Of a stretch of DNA of 64,000 nt, positions 19,221 to 28,099 are shown piece after piece (the first letter of the stretch is position 1; each line of letters begins with the position of its first letter). The DNA comes from Xanthomonas bonasiae (GTDB lineage Bacteria > Pseudomonadota > Gammaproteobacteria > Xanthomonadales > Xanthomonadaceae). Under the pieces are notes generated by a model that saw nothing but the letters and a program-made list of their open reading frames with translations, made no database searches and was not told the DNA's origin. Location of the stretch: the NCBI RefSeq assembly GCF_017163705.1, contig NZ_JAFIWB010000004.1, positions 124,001-188,000 on the forward strand, in the 5' to 3' direction. Position numbers and translations under genes: made by a program.

Positions 19221-19668
19221 ACCGCACATACCTATCGATCCAGCGCTGCAGGAACTCGCTCAGGCTCAGCCTGGTCGGCGGCGATAGACCGGCGCTGCGT
19301 GCGAAACCGGCCGCGGCCTGGGCGAAGTCCTGTTTCGCACGCCGCGTCGCCTGCTGCGCGGCCGCCTGCTGCTGGCGCAACTGCACGATGTGCAGCGACG
19401 GCCGCCCAGGCGGCGCGAACTTCTGGTCGCGGCGCAGCGCATCGGCGGACAGGGTGGTGGCGTGCGCGGCGTGCGACAGCGCCTGCCTGGCCTTCAGTAC
19501 CTGCAGCAGCCATTGTCCGGTCTCGCTGAGCCGCCAGGGCGCGGCGGGATCGGAGGTGGCGATCAGCAACGGCGGGAGCGCGGCATCGGCGAGGCCGGCG
19601 GTGCTCGCGTCCAGGCGCTGCAGCCGTTCGAGAAAATCGGCCTGTGCGGAGGCGGTGTCGGTTGCCAT
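19219..19668 (-). CDS. Small cytoplasmic protein of unknown function
   Basis: The 149-residue product has no signal peptide or membrane segment. It is Ala/Gln-rich with a predicted long helix (LHIVQLRQQQAAAQQATRRAKQDFAQAAAGFARSAG), so a coiled coil is likely, and ends in RLSLSEFLQRWIDRYVR. The family is not recognised. The ATG at 19668 (MATDTASAQADFLERL) is preferred over an upstream alternative at 19755 because the extra 29 residues are basic low-complexity sequence. No strong ribosome binding site is visible, which lowers certainty. Confidence 0.6.
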   Translation of the reverse strand: MATDTASAQADFLERLQRLDASTAGLADAALPPLLIATSDPAAPWRLSETGQWLLQVLKARQALSHAAHATTLSADALRRDQKFAPPGRPSLHIVQLRQQQAAAQQATRRAKQDFAQAAAGFARSAGLSPPTRLSLSEFLQRWIDRYVR

Positions 19669-19988
19669 GGGCGGCCCGGGAAGAAACGAGCGCGGACTGT
19701 ACGCGGTTTTGCGCGGGGGTGGATGCTGCGCCGCCGAGGGGCGCGCCGTGCGCATGCAAGCCTAGCGCGCAATATATTTGCACGCGCATTCGCGGCGGGC
19801 GAGCGCGCCGCGGCTACGTTCAGGCGCCTTCGTCTGGTAGCCGTTGCCCTGCCTTCGCCTGGCTTGGCGCCGGCCGTGTCGGGCGCATTTCCGGTCCGGG
19901 CGCTGCCGCTTGTGGCAAGGGTTCGGTCGCGGCTGAAGCCGCTCCTACAGGGGCAGGGCCGGAAGACGCGCCGGTGCGCACCGCCGGC
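19669..19988. other. 320-base region between two minus-strand genes
   Basis: No gene is supported. It contains a solitary REP half-site at 19926-19949, located 39 bases after the esterase stop codon, and an AT-richer patch near 19760-19780 that may hold the promoter of the downstream small gene. Confidence 0.45.
19926..19949. repeat. Solitary REP arm
   Basis: A single 24-base arm identical to the right arm of the REP elements at 17198 and 17476. No inverted partner is found within the surrounding intergenic space. Confidence 0.85.
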
Positions 19989-20822
19989 TCAGCTGCCGCC
20001 GGTCGCGGTCTCCGGCGCCGCGTCGGCGGTGTCGCCGCCGCGCTTCTGCGCGAACAGCCATTGCCACATCTTCGGGTCGCGGTAGGTGGCATCCCAGGCG
20101 TTGTGGTTGCCTTCCGGATATTCGGTGTAGCGCACGTCGGCATCCAGGTTCTTGAACGCGCGATAGATCTTGCGGTCGTCGTGCGGCAGCACCACGTCGT
20201 CCTCGGCGCCATGGAACATCCACACCGGGATCCGTTGCAGGCGTTCGGCCAGCGCGGTGTAGGGGTCGGGCAGTTCCGCCACCGGGGTCACCACCAGGTA
20301 TTCGCGATCCTCGTGCGGGGACAGGATCGCGCCGCACACCGGCACCAGCGCGGCGAAACGCTGCGGCTGCTGCAGCGCGATTTCCCAGGTGCCGTAGCCG
20401 CCCATCGACATGCCGGTCAGGTAGGTGCGCTGCGGATCGCCGTTGAATTCCGCGCTGGCCGCGTCCAGCGCCTGCAGCGCCATGGTCGCGTTGACCCCAT
20501 TCCACTCCTGCTCGTCCGGCACCTGCGGCATCACCACCAGCGCCGGGAAGTCGCCCAGGTGGCGGCGCAGGTACGGCCCCACGCCGGCATCGGCCTGCTG
20601 CCTGCCGTCGCTGCCGCGCTCGCCGGAGCCGTGCAGGAACAGCACCACCGGCACCGGTCCCTGGCGGTGCGGCGGCGCCGGCACGAACACCTGGTAGCGG
20701 TACAGGCGACCGTCCACGGTCAGCTGGCGGGACACGAAATGGCCGGTGGCCGGGTCGCTGGGCAGGCTGCTGCAACCGACCATCGACAGGCACAGCAGCA
20801 TCAGCAACGAACGCATGGACAT
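19989..20822 (-). CDS. Alpha/beta-hydrolase lipoprotein, feruloyl/acetyl-esterase or prolyl-oligopeptidase-like
   Basis: The 277-residue precursor starts MSMRSLLMLLCLSMVGCSS, whose VGC forms a lipobox, so it should be a lipoprotein. The hydrolase fold is complete: oxyanion HGSGERG, nucleophile elbow GMSMGG, an acid in FHGAEDDVV and the histidine in EGNHNAW. The layout resembles LpqC/poly(3-hydroxybutyrate)-depolymerase-like esterases that act on acylated sugars or phenolic esters. In a plant pathogen a role in removing cell-wall side groups is plausible but inferred. It lies alone between the small unknown gene and mgtE. Confidence 0.85.
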   Translation of the reverse strand: MSMRSLLMLLCLSMVGCSSLPSDPATGHFVSRQLTVDGRLYRYQVFVPAPPHRQGPVPVVLFLHGSGERGSDGRQQADAGVGPYLRRHLGDFPALVVMPQVPDEQEWNGVNATMALQALDAASAEFNGDPQRTYLTGMSMGGYGTWEIALQQPQRFAALVPVCGAILSPHEDREYLVVTPVAELPDPYTALAERLQRIPVWMFHGAEDDVVLPHDDRKIYRAFKNLDADVRYTEYPEGNHNAWDATYRDPKMWQWLFAQKRGGDTADAAPETATGGS

Positions 20823-21047
20823 GGGCGGCCCTCGGCGGTGGAGGTCCCCAGTATCGGCGTCCCGGCGCTTCGGCGACAGAGCGGCGTGCGGCCAGGGCCG
20901 GGTCCGGACATGCGCCAGTCAGGCGCCACCCGCGCGGCGTTCAGCCTGTCGCGGCCGCCCGGCACGCGACGGCGAGAAAGCCGACACATGTGCGCGCGCG
21001 GGCGATGCGACGGCGTTCGCGGCAATGCGCATGCCGCGCAGGCTCGC

Positions 21048-22406
21048 CTACAGCAGCACCAGCGTGGCCAGGCCGAGGAAGCTCAGGAAGCCCATCACGT
21101 CGGTCAGAGTGGTCAGGATCACGCCGCCGGCCAGCGCCGGATCGAAGCCCAGGCGCTTGAGCGTCAGCGGCACCAGCACGCCGCCGAGCGCGGCGGTGAG
21201 CAGGTTGATGGTCAGTGCCGAGCCGATCACCAGCGACAGCAGCGGCTGCTTGAACCAGGCCAGGACGATCAGGCCCAGGCCGATGCCCAGCGCCAGGCCG
21301 TTGATCAGCGCCACCGCCAGTTCCTTGCGCAGCAGCACGGTGACGTTGGACGCGCCGATCTGGCCCAGCGCCAGGCCGCGCACCATCAGCGCCAGCACCT
21401 GGGTGCCGGCGTTGCCGCCCATGCCCGCGACGATCGGCATCAGCGCGGCCAGCGCCACCAGCTTGGAGATGGTGCCCTCGAACTGGCTGACCACGCTGGA
21501 GGCGATGAACGCGGTGCCCAGGTTGATGGTCAGCCACAGCAGGCGGCGCCGGAACGCGCGCCGCACCGGGCTGAACATGTCCTCGTCCTCGTCCAGGCCG
21601 GCGGCGCTCATCGCCTGGTGCTCGGCCTGGTCGCGGATGATGTCGACCACGTCGTCGATGGTGATGCGGCCGAGCAGGATGTTGTTGTCGTCCACCACCG
21701 GCGCGGAGATCCAGTCGTGGTCGGAGAACTGCCGCGCGACCTCGTCGGCGCCTTCGCCCACGTCGATGGCCGGCTGCTCGTCGTCGATCAGCCGGTTGAT
21801 CGGGGTGGAATCCTCGTGGGTGACCAGCGCGGCCAGCGACACCCGGCCCAGGTACTGGTGGCGGCGGCTGACCACGAACAGGTGGTCGGTGTGGTCCGGC
21901 AGTTCGCCGCGCAGGCGCAGGTAGCGCAGCACCACGTCGACGTTGACGTCGGCGCGCACGGTGACCACGTCCGGGTTCATCAGGCGCCCGGCGCTGTCCT
22001 CGGGATAGGACAGCACCTGTTCCAGGCGCTCGCGGTTCTCGCGGTCCATCGACTTGAGCACTTCGTCGATGACCGTGTCGGGCAGATCCTCGACCAGGTT
22101 GGCCAGGTCGTCGATGTCGAGGTCTTCGACCGCGGCGATGATCTCGTCCGGGTCCATGTCCGCGAGCAGGCTTTCGCGCACCTCCTCGCCGACGTGCAGC
22201 AGCACTTCGCCGTCGTCTTCCGGATCGACCAGGCCCCACACCACCACGCGCTTGCCGGGCGGCAGCGACTCGAGCAGGTTGCCGATCTCGGCCGGCGCCA
22301 GCGTATTGACCAGCCGCCGCACCGGGCCCAGGCGCCCGCTGTCCAGCGCATCGGACAGCAAACGCAGCTGCCGCGCGGTCTTGTCGTGGCGGACGGCATC
22401 GGCCAT
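21048..22406 (-). CDS. mgtE: MgtE-type magnesium transporter
   Basis: The 452-residue protein follows the MgtE plan: an N-terminal superhelical acidic domain (residues 1 to about 130), two CBS domains (about 131-260) with the acidic Mg-sensing surface, a plug helix near MSAAGLDEDEDMFSPVRRAFRRR, then five transmembrane helices. The pore signature IVAGMGGNAGTQVLAL and the final GGVILTTLTDVMGFLSFLGLA with its conserved aspartate are present. It is a gated channel that closes when cytosolic Mg is high. AGGAG precedes the ATG by 6 bases. It lies downstream of ptsI on the same strand but 446 bases away, across repeats. Confidence 0.95.
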   Translation of the reverse strand: MADAVRHDKTARQLRLLSDALDSGRLGPVRRLVNTLAPAEIGNLLESLPPGKRVVVWGLVDPEDDGEVLLHVGEEVRESLLADMDPDEIIAAVEDLDIDDLANLVEDLPDTVIDEVLKSMDRENRERLEQVLSYPEDSAGRLMNPDVVTVRADVNVDVVLRYLRLRGELPDHTDHLFVVSRRHQYLGRVSLAALVTHEDSTPINRLIDDEQPAIDVGEGADEVARQFSDHDWISAPVVDDNNILLGRITIDDVVDIIRDQAEHQAMSAAGLDEDEDMFSPVRRAFRRRLLWLTINLGTAFIASSVVSQFEGTISKLVALAALMPIVAGMGGNAGTQVLALMVRGLALGQIGASNVTVLLRKELAVALINGLALGIGLGLIVLAWFKQPLLSLVIGSALTINLLTAALGGVLVPLTLKRLGFDPALAGGVILTTLTDVMGFLSFLGLATLVLL

Positions 22407-22508
22407 GCGCTGCTCCTGAAAGTGGAAGGCCGCGCGCCGAGGGCTCGCGGTCGGTCAGATGTTCATCGCAACATTATCGCCTGCATGTTGCGGGAAGCAC
22501 AGCGGGCA

Positions 22509-22540
22509 GGGATTTGGGAGTCGGGAGTGGGGAGTCGCAA
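22509..22540. repeat. GGGAAT-type intergenic repeat
   Basis: Sequence of the GGGATTTGGGAGTCGGGAG type ending in GTCGCAA. It is the inverted partner of the copy at 22816-22849. Confidence 0.8.
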
Positions 22541-22623
22541 CGGCGCGGCGCCGTCCGGCGAAATCGCGTCCTGCGGGCTGGCGAAAAAAGTGCCATGCCC
22601 GGAAATCGGCGTCCGCTCCCTGT

Positions 22624-22681
22624 AGGAGGGGCTTCAGCCCCGACGCCTTGCCGTTAGAGCGCCGGGGCTGAAGCTCTTCCT
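22624..22681. repeat. Diverged REP palindrome
   Basis: Nineteen-base arms at 22624-22642 and 22663-22681 pair at 17 positions around a 20-base loop. The core GGGGCTTCAGCCCCG is a variant of the REP family core. Confidence 0.8.
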
Positions 22682-22815
22682 GCGCAGGCGCAGCTGCAGA
22701 TCCCGAATCTGCTTTCCAGAGGCGGTGGGGCCTGAAAGCGCGGGAGCTGGAGCAGGGGTCATTGCGCTAGCACCGGCGCGGTGGTAGCGCAGGTGGTCAC
22801 GCACGCTCTTGATTG

Positions 22816-22849
22816 TTGCGAATCCCCAATCCCGACTCCCCAATCCCGG
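22816..22849. repeat. GGGAAT-type intergenic repeat after ptsI
   Basis: The repeat ends three bases before the ptsI stop codon position, in the orientation opposite to the copy at 22509. It probably contributes to the end of the PTS transcript. Confidence 0.85.
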
Positions 22850-22852
22850 CTC

Positions 22853-24568
22853 TCAAGCCAACCAGCGCTCGATGCCCTTGCGGTCGCGCGCCTGCAGCAG
22901 CTTGGCGCCGCGCAGGCGCAGCGCCTGCAGGTCGGTGTCGCGGATCACCCGGCGTACTTCCAGCATCGTCGCCGGGTGCAGGCTGAACTCGCGCAGCCCC
23001 AGCGCCAGCAGGATCGGGGTCAGCGCCGGATCGCCGGCGATCTCGCCGCACACCGCCACCGGCTTGGCGTGGGCGTGGCCGGTGGCGATGACCTGCGCGA
23101 TCAGGCGCAGCACCGCCGGGTGCAGCGGCGAATACAGCTCGCCCAGCGCTTCGTTGTTGCGGTCGGCGGCGAGCAGGTATTGCACCAGGTCGTTGGTGCC
23201 GATCGACAGGAAGTCGATGGCGTCGATGAAGGTGTCCAGCGCGATCGCCGCGGCCGGGACCTCGATCATCGCGCCGATCTGCACCTGCTCGGCGATGGCG
23301 TGGCCCTCGCGGCGCAGTTGCGCGGCGATGCGCTTGAGATGCCGGCGCATCGCCATGATCTCCTCGCGCGCGCTGATCATCGGCACCAGCACGCGCACCG
23401 GGCCGTAGCCGGAGGCGCGCAGGATCGCGCGCAGCTGCGTGTCCGAGACCTTCGGCCGGGCCAGCGACAGGCGCACGCCGCGCAGGCCCAGTGCCGGGTT
23501 CTGCTCGTTGCTCATGGTCAGGCCGGTGCGGTCGGCCTTGTCCGCGCCCAGGTCCAGGGTGCGTATCGTCACCGGCCGCCCGCTCATGCCGAGCACCGCG
23601 TCGCGGTAGGTGCGGAACTGTTCTTCCTCGTCGGGCAGCGCGTCGCGCTGCAGGAACAGGAATTCGGTGCGGTACAGGCCCAGGCCGTCGGCGCCGAGCG
23701 CATGCGCGCGGGCCACGTCGTCGCGCGACTCGGCATTGGCCAGCAGCACGATATCGACCCCGTCCAGGGTGCGGCTGGGCTTGGAGCGCAGCTTGCCGAG
23801 GCCGCGTTGCAGCTTGGCCTGGTCGCGCACGCGGGTCCGGTAGTCGCGCAGGTCGTCGGGCGTGGGCTCGACGATCACCGCGCCCTGCACGCCGTCGACG
23901 ATCAGCACGTCGCCGTCGTTGATCTTCTGCAGCGCATCGGCGACGCCGACCACCAGCGGCAGGTGCAGGCTGCGCGCCAGGATCGCGCTGTGCGACAGCG
24001 CGCTGCCGGCGCTGGTGACGATGCCGACCACGCCCTGCGCCTGCAATTGCGCCAGTTCCGACGGCGCCACGTTCTCGCACACCAGGATCTCGCCGGCCAG
24101 GCCGGCGCTGTCGGGCTGGCGCTTCTGCAGGAACGCGTGGATGCGCCCGATCACATGGTCCAGATCGTCCATGCGGCTTTTCAGGTAGGCGTCCTCCATG
24201 GCGTCGAACACGGTCGCCAGGCGGTCGCGCTGCAGGCGCAACGCATAGTCGGCGCTGTAGCGGCCGGTGCGGATCAGTTCGTCCAGGCCGTGCAGCAGTT
24301 CCGGGTCGTCGAGCAGCAGCGCGTGCAGGTCGAGGAACTCGCCGACCTCCTTGGCCAGGGCGCCATGCAGGCGCTGGCGCAGGCCGTGCATTTCCTCGCG
24401 CGCGGCGTTTACCGCCAGGTGCAGGCGTTCCAGTTCCTCGGGCACCTGCGCTGCGCCGATGCGTTGTTCGGCCACGTCCAGCGCATGCGGCAGGCGCACG
24501 CGCGCGCGGCCCAGCGCGTTGCCGCGCGAGGCGCCATGGCCGGCGATGCGCAGGCTCACCGCGCGCAC
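22853..24568 (-). CDS. ptsI: PTS enzyme I (phosphoenolpyruvate-protein phosphotransferase)
   Basis: Enzyme I takes phosphate from PEP and gives it to HPr. The 571-residue protein has the HPr-binding N-terminal domain, the phospho-histidine in SAGSALSHSAIL (H193), and the PEP-binding barrel with LYRTEFLFLQRD and the C-terminal active-site region DFLSIGTNDLVQY. The length is that of canonical EI, without the GAF domain of PtsP. A GTG at 24568 is listed; a second GTG three codons later is possible. It follows ptsH by 49 bases. No sugar permease (EIIBC) is encoded in this cluster. Confidence 0.95.
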   Translation of the reverse strand: MRAVSLRIAGHGASRGNALGRARVRLPHALDVAEQRIGAAQVPEELERLHLAVNAAREEMHGLRQRLHGALAKEVGEFLDLHALLLDDPELLHGLDELIRTGRYSADYALRLQRDRLATVFDAMEDAYLKSRMDDLDHVIGRIHAFLQKRQPDSAGLAGEILVCENVAPSELAQLQAQGVVGIVTSAGSALSHSAILARSLHLPLVVGVADALQKINDGDVLIVDGVQGAVIVEPTPDDLRDYRTRVRDQAKLQRGLGKLRSKPSRTLDGVDIVLLANAESRDDVARAHALGADGLGLYRTEFLFLQRDALPDEEEQFRTYRDAVLGMSGRPVTIRTLDLGADKADRTGLTMSNEQNPALGLRGVRLSLARPKVSDTQLRAILRASGYGPVRVLVPMISAREEIMAMRRHLKRIAAQLRREGHAIAEQVQIGAMIEVPAAAIALDTFIDAIDFLSIGTNDLVQYLLAADRNNEALGELYSPLHPAVLRLIAQVIATGHAHAKPVAVCGEIAGDPALTPILLALGLREFSLHPATMLEVRRVIRDTDLQALRLRGAKLLQARDRKGIERWLA

Positions 24569-24617
24569 CCGTGTCGGCGCGGCGGCGTGGTCGCGGCCGG
24601 CGGCCGGCGCCGCATGC

Positions 24618-24887
24618 TCAGCTGTCCTCGTCGAAGCGCCGCTCGAACAGGCCGACCACGGCCTCCAGCGCGTCGGCTTCGTCGGCGCCGTCCACCCGCA
24701 CCGTCACCGGCGTGCCCTGCGCGGCGGCCAGCAGCATCACGCCCATGATGCTCTTGGCGTTGACCTCGCGGCCCTTGGCCGCGAGCGTGGCGTTGCAGCG
24801 GAACGAGGACAGCGTCTGCACCAGCTTGGCGGTCGCGCGCGCATGCAGGCCCAGTCGGTTGGATACGATGAGTTCGCGTTCAAGCAT
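24618..24887 (-). CDS. ptsH: PTS phosphocarrier protein HPr
   Basis: The 89-residue protein has the phospho-acceptor histidine H15 in NRLGLHARA and the regulatory serine S46 in AKSIMGVMLL. Both matter here, because the same cluster encodes EI, which phosphorylates H15, and HPr kinase/phosphorylase, which acts on S46. The start overlaps the end of the upstream EIIA gene by 8 bases, so translation is coupled. Confidence 0.96.
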   Translation of the reverse strand: MLERELIVSNRLGLHARATAKLVQTLSSFRCNATLAAKGREVNAKSIMGVMLLAAAQGTPVTVRVDGADEADALEAVVGLFERRFDEDS

Positions 24888-25272
24888 CGTCGATCACCAC
24901 TCCATTGCGCGAGCCAGCGGCCGCGGTCGCGGGCAACTGGTCCAGCCCCTGTTCGGGGTAGTTCATGATCCGCAGCAGCATCGGCAGGCTCAGCGCCGAG
25001 ACGCGCCGCACCGGCGTGCCGAGGCGGGCGAGTTTCGTCGCCAGGTTGCTCGGGCTGGCGCCGTACAGGTCGGTCACGACCAGCACGCCGTCGCCGTCAT
25101 CGACCCGCCGCAACGCCGCCGACGCCTGCGGCAGCAGCGCATCCAGATCGGCATCGAGCGGAACTTCGAACGCTTCGGTCTTCAGCGGCAACTGCCGCAA
25201 CAATCCGGTGGCCACGCTCAACAGCGACGCGCCCACACCGGGATGAGTAATCAGGAGAATGCCACAGGCCAT
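24880..25272 (-). CDS. PTS EIIA component, mannose family
   Basis: The 130-residue protein resembles the EIIA-Man domain: phospho-histidine H10 in LLITHPGVG, the conserved VLVVTDLYGASPSN motif and a C-terminal NGVVIDD. It has no fused EIIB and no EIIC/EIID permease nearby, so it probably acts as a regulatory phospho-acceptor from HPr and not in sugar transport. It is the first gene after rapZ, separated by 145 bases containing an inverted pair of GGGAAT repeats, and overlaps ptsH by 8 bases. Confidence 0.9.
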   Translation of the reverse strand: MACGILLITHPGVGASLLSVATGLLRQLPLKTEAFEVPLDADLDALLPQASAALRRVDDGDGVLVVTDLYGASPSNLATKLARLGTPVRRVSALSLPMLLRIMNYPEQGLDQLPATAAAGSRNGVVIDDA

Positions 25273-25318
25273 GGGAGAACGTTAACAGGTCGGGCAGGGC
25301 GCAGGGAATGGCCGGAAG

Positions 25319-25352
25319 GCCGGGAGTGGGGATTCGGGATTGGGGATTCGCA
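25319..25352. repeat. GGGAAT-type intergenic repeat
   Basis: Sequence of the type CCGGGAGTGGGGATTCGGGA; inverted partner of the copy at 25389-25416 with a 36-base loop. Confidence 0.85.
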
Positions 25353-25388
25353 AACGCCAGAGCAACGGCCGCAGCCGCTCCCGCTTTT

Positions 25389-25416
25389 GCCAATCCCGAA
25401 TCCCCAATCCCGGCCC
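25389..25416. repeat. GGGAAT-type intergenic repeat after rapZ
   Basis: Sequence of the type CCAATCCCGAATCCCCAATC. It abuts the rapZ stop codon. With the copy at 25319 it forms a long stem between rapZ and the EIIA gene, which may attenuate read-through. Confidence 0.85.
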
Positions 25417-25417
25417 T

Positions 25418-26296
25418 TCAGTCCTGCTCGCGATGGAACGTCGCCACTTCCGGCCAGCCCTGCTCGCGCGCGTGGCGGGCCAGGCGTTCGGCCAGGTACA
25501 CAGAGCGGTGCTTGCCGCCGGTGCAGCCGAAGGCGATGGTGACGTAGCTGCGGGTGTCGTTGCGCAGCCGCGGCAGCCAGGTGTCGAGCAGGTCGACGAT
25601 CTGCGCGGTGTACCGCTGCACGTCCGGCTGTGCGTCCAGGTAGTCGCGCACGCCGCTGTCGCGGCCGGTCAGCGGCCGCAGTTCCGGATCCCAGTGCGGG
25701 TTGGGCAGCACCCGCGCGTCGAACACGAAGTCGGCTTCGGCCGGCACCCCGCGCCTGTAGGCGAAGGATTCGAACAGCAGCGACAGGCTGTTCTCGTTGG
25801 TCAACGCGAACTCGGTGGTCACCCGCCGGCGCAGCTGGTGCACGTTGAGCGTGCTGGTGTCGATCACCGCGTCGGCCTCGCGGCGCAGCGGTTCGGTGAG
25901 CGCCCGCTCGCGCTCGATCGCCTCGGGCAGCGACAGGCCCAGGTGCGACAGCGGGTGCCGGCGGCGGGTGTCGGCGTAGCGCTTGATCAGCGCCTCGTCG
26001 GTGGCGTCGAAGAACAGCAGCCGCGCGTCCAGGCCGAACTGCGCCACCGCCTCGCGCCAGCGCGACAGCTGCGCCAGGTCGCTGTGGCGGCTGCGCACGT
26101 CGATGCCCACCGCCAGCTTGCCGGGGCCGACGTCGTCGCGCACCAGGCTCTTGACGAAGGCCGGCAGCAGTTCCACCGGCAGGTTGTCGACGCAGTAGTA
26201 GTCCAGGTCCTCGAAGGTCTTCAGCGCCACCGATTTGCCGGAGCCGGACAGGCCGCTGACGATCACCAGGGTGGAGGTGTTCGCCACCGCGTTCAT
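25418..26296 (-). CDS. rapZ: RNase adapter protein RapZ (YvcJ family nucleotide-binding protein)
   Basis: The 292-residue protein has the Walker A motif GLSGSGKS near residue 15, [14 protein letters not shown], and the C-terminal signature [18 protein letters not shown]. In E. coli RapZ binds the sRNA GlmZ and hands it to RNase E, which controls glucosamine-6-phosphate synthase; whether that circuit exists here is not shown. The ATG at 26296 overlaps the hprK stop codon by four bases (ATGA). In E. coli it likewise sits in the rpoN-ptsN operon. Confidence 0.95.
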   Translation of the reverse strand: MNAVANTSTLVIVSGLSGSGKSVALKTFEDLDYYCVDNLPVELLPAFVKSLVRDDVGPGKLAVGIDVRSRHSDLAQLSRWREAVAQFGLDARLLFFDATDEALIKRYADTRRRHPLSHLGLSLPEAIERERALTEPLRREADAVIDTSTLNVHQLRRRVTTEFALTNENSLSLLFESFAYRRGVPAEADFVFDARVLPNPHWDPELRPLTGRDSGVRDYLDAQPDVQRYTAQIVDLLDTWLPRLRNDTRSYVTIAFGCTGGKHRSVYLAERLARHAREQGWPEVATFHREQD

Positions 26297-27249
26297 GGCG
26301 TGCGCCGTTCGAGCAGGTTGCTGTGGCGGGCGATGAACATCGCCGCCGGGTCGATGCCCTTGGTGCGCAGGATGTGCAGGCGCGTGGCGGCCTCGGTCAG
26401 CACCGCCAGGTTGCGTCCGGGCATCACCGGCAGGGTGATCAGCGGCACGTCCAGGTCCAGCACGTGGCGGGTGCCGGAATCGCCGGTCAGGCGCTCGTAG
26501 CCATGCGGGGTCGGTTCGGTCATGGGCCGGGTCAGGTGCACGATCAGGCGAAGATACTTGTTCTTCTTTACAGCGGTGTCGCCGAACATGTCGCGCACGT
26601 TGAGCACGCCCAGGCCGCGCACTTCCAGCAGGTCCTGCAGCAGTTCCGGGCAGGTGCCGTCGAGCACGTCGGGCGCGATCTGGGTGAACTCGGGGGCGTC
26701 GTCGGCGACCAGCCGATGGCCGCGGCTGAGCAGTTCCAGCGCCAGCTCGCTCTTGCCGGAGCCGGCCTCGCCGGTGATCAGCACGCCGATCGAGTAGATC
26801 TCCATGAACACCCCGTGCAGGATCACCCGCGGCGCCAGCGTGCGCGCCAGATGATAGGAGAGGTGGTTGAGCAGTTCGTGGCCGCGCTTGGGCGAGCCCC
26901 ACAGCGGCGTATCGGATTCGTCGGCGGCCGCGCGCAGGTCTTCCGGGCACGACTGGTTCTTGGTGATCACCAGCGCCAGCGGCCGCACCTGCACGATCTT
27001 CTCGATGGTCTCCCAGCGCTGGCGCGAATCCAGCGAATCCAGCCAGGCCAGTTCCTCGGTGCCGAGGATCTGCACCTTGTTCGGGTAGATCGTATTGAGG
27101 TAGCCGGCCAGCGACGGGCGCCGCGACACCGCGTTGCCGGCTTCCAGCTCGCGGTGTTCGCCCTTCTGTCCGCCCAGCCAGCGCAGGCCGAGCCGGTCGC
27201 GTTGCTGGTCGAACAGTTCGCGGGCGGTGATGCTGGTATTCATGCTCAT
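26293..27249 (-). CDS. hprK: HPr kinase/phosphorylase
   Basis: HPrK phosphorylates, and removes phosphate from, HPr at S46. The 318-residue protein has a Walker A GEAGSGKS at 160-167 and the family signature [18 protein letters not shown] before it. The HPrK loop is [17 protein letters not shown], with the catalytic-type acidic residues. It is the usual length. The first ATG (27249) overlaps the ptsN stop; a second ATG two codons later (27243) is also possible. The gene is in the order ptsN-hprK-rapZ seen in many proteobacteria. Confidence 0.95.
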   Translation of the reverse strand: MSMNTSITARELFDQQRDRLGLRWLGGQKGEHRELEAGNAVSRRPSLAGYLNTIYPNKVQILGTEELAWLDSLDSRQRWETIEKIVQVRPLALVITKNQSCPEDLRAAADESDTPLWGSPKRGHELLNHLSYHLARTLAPRVILHGVFMEIYSIGVLITGEAGSGKSELALELLSRGHRLVADDAPEFTQIAPDVLDGTCPELLQDLLEVRGLGVLNVRDMFGDTAVKKNKYLRLIVHLTRPMTEPTPHGYERLTGDSGTRHVLDLDVPLITLPVMPGRNLAVLTEAATRLHILRTKGIDPAAMFIARHSNLLERRTP

Positions 27250-27701
27250 GCGGCGCTGGCCTGGGGGGCGCCGCCGAGCAGGTCGTGCAATGCGGCAGCG
27301 TCGGGGGCGCGGCGCAGCGCGGCGCGGAAGCCCTCGTCGGAGAACTGTTCGGCCAGTTCCGACAACAGCATCAGGTGTTGGTGGGTGTAGTGCGCCGGCA
27401 CGGCCATCGCGAAGATCAGGTCGACCTGCGCGCCGTGGCCGTCGAAGTCGATCGGCTGGTCCAGCCGCAACAACGCGCCACGCGGTGCGTCGAGATGCGG
27501 GGCGCGGCCGTGCGGGATGGCGATGCCATGGCCGATGGCGGTGCTGCCGAGCTGTTCGCGCTCGCGCAGGCTGGCGAAGAGTTCGTCGAAGCCGGCTTGC
27601 GGACAGGCCAGCAGGCCGGCGGCGGTACGCAGCAGGGTGTCGCGATCGGCGGCCGGCAGCACCTGGGTGCGGACGGCCGCCATCAGATCGGTCAAGGGCA
27701 T
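27246..27701 (-). CDS. ptsN: EIIA-Ntr, nitrogen-regulatory PTS protein
   Basis: The 151-residue protein has the EIIA-fructose/mannitol fold with the phospho-histidine H64 in [10 protein letters not shown]. PtsN proteins transmit phosphorylation state to targets such as potassium transporters and cell-envelope regulators in other bacteria. No PtsP or NPr gene lies in this window, so phosphate probably comes from the EI and HPr encoded next door. It is 22 bases after hpf and overlaps hprK by four bases. Confidence 0.94.
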   Translation of the reverse strand: MPLTDLMAAVRTQVLPAADRDTLLRTAAGLLACPQAGFDELFASLREREQLGSTAIGHGIAIPHGRAPHLDAPRGALLRLDQPIDFDGHGAQVDLIFAMAVPAHYTHQHLMLLSELAEQFSDEGFRAALRRAPDAAALHDLLGGAPQASAA

Positions 27702-27723
27702 GGCAGGAGCAACGTGTGCAGGA

Positions 27724-28041
27724 TCACACGATATTGTCGCGCACCTCGGCGGCGTGGTGGTCCTGTTTCTTTTCCTTGTGCTTGATGATCAGCCGGTCGA
27801 GCTTGTCGGCGAGCAGGTCGATCGCCGCGTACATGGTCTGCGCGCTGGCATCGGCGTGCAGGGTGCGGCCGGGAACGTTGACCGTGGCTTCGACGTGGTG
27901 GTCGGGCTTGCGCAGCGCCAGCTGGGCGCGGACCTCGATGGTTTCCTCGTAATGCCGCTTCAGCCGCTGCAGCTTGGTCTCCACGTACTCGCGCAAGGCG
28001 GGGGTGACTTCGATCTGCTGGCCGTAGGTCTCGATACGCAT
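27724..28041 (-). CDS. hpf: Ribosome hibernation promoting factor
   Basis: The 105-residue protein is a short HPF/RaiA-type factor (MRIETYGQQIEVTPALREYVETKL...). It contains the conserved basic/acidic surface near KRHYEETIEVRAQLAL and the DLYAAID-like segment TMYAAIDLLADKLDRLI. It binds the 30S subunit near the decoding centre in stationary phase and promotes 100S dimers. The long C-terminal dimerisation domain of Gram-positive HPF is absent. It lies between rpoN and ptsN, the standard place. Confidence 0.94.
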   Translation of the reverse strand: MRIETYGQQIEVTPALREYVETKLQRLKRHYEETIEVRAQLALRKPDHHVEATVNVPGRTLHADASAQTMYAAIDLLADKLDRLIIKHKEKKQDHHAAEVRDNIV

Positions 28042-28099
28042 CGGATACTCCTTGGTTCGGGATTCACCTTATGAACCATTGCCGCCTGCCGCCGATGCG

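Larger units (their letters stand above)
22407..22852. other. 446-base repeat-rich region between ptsI and mgtE
   Basis: No gene is supported. Two GGGAAT-type repeats in opposite orientation (22509-22540 and 22816-22849) bracket a diverged REP palindrome (22624-22681). The outer pair can form a large stem. Confidence 0.7.
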
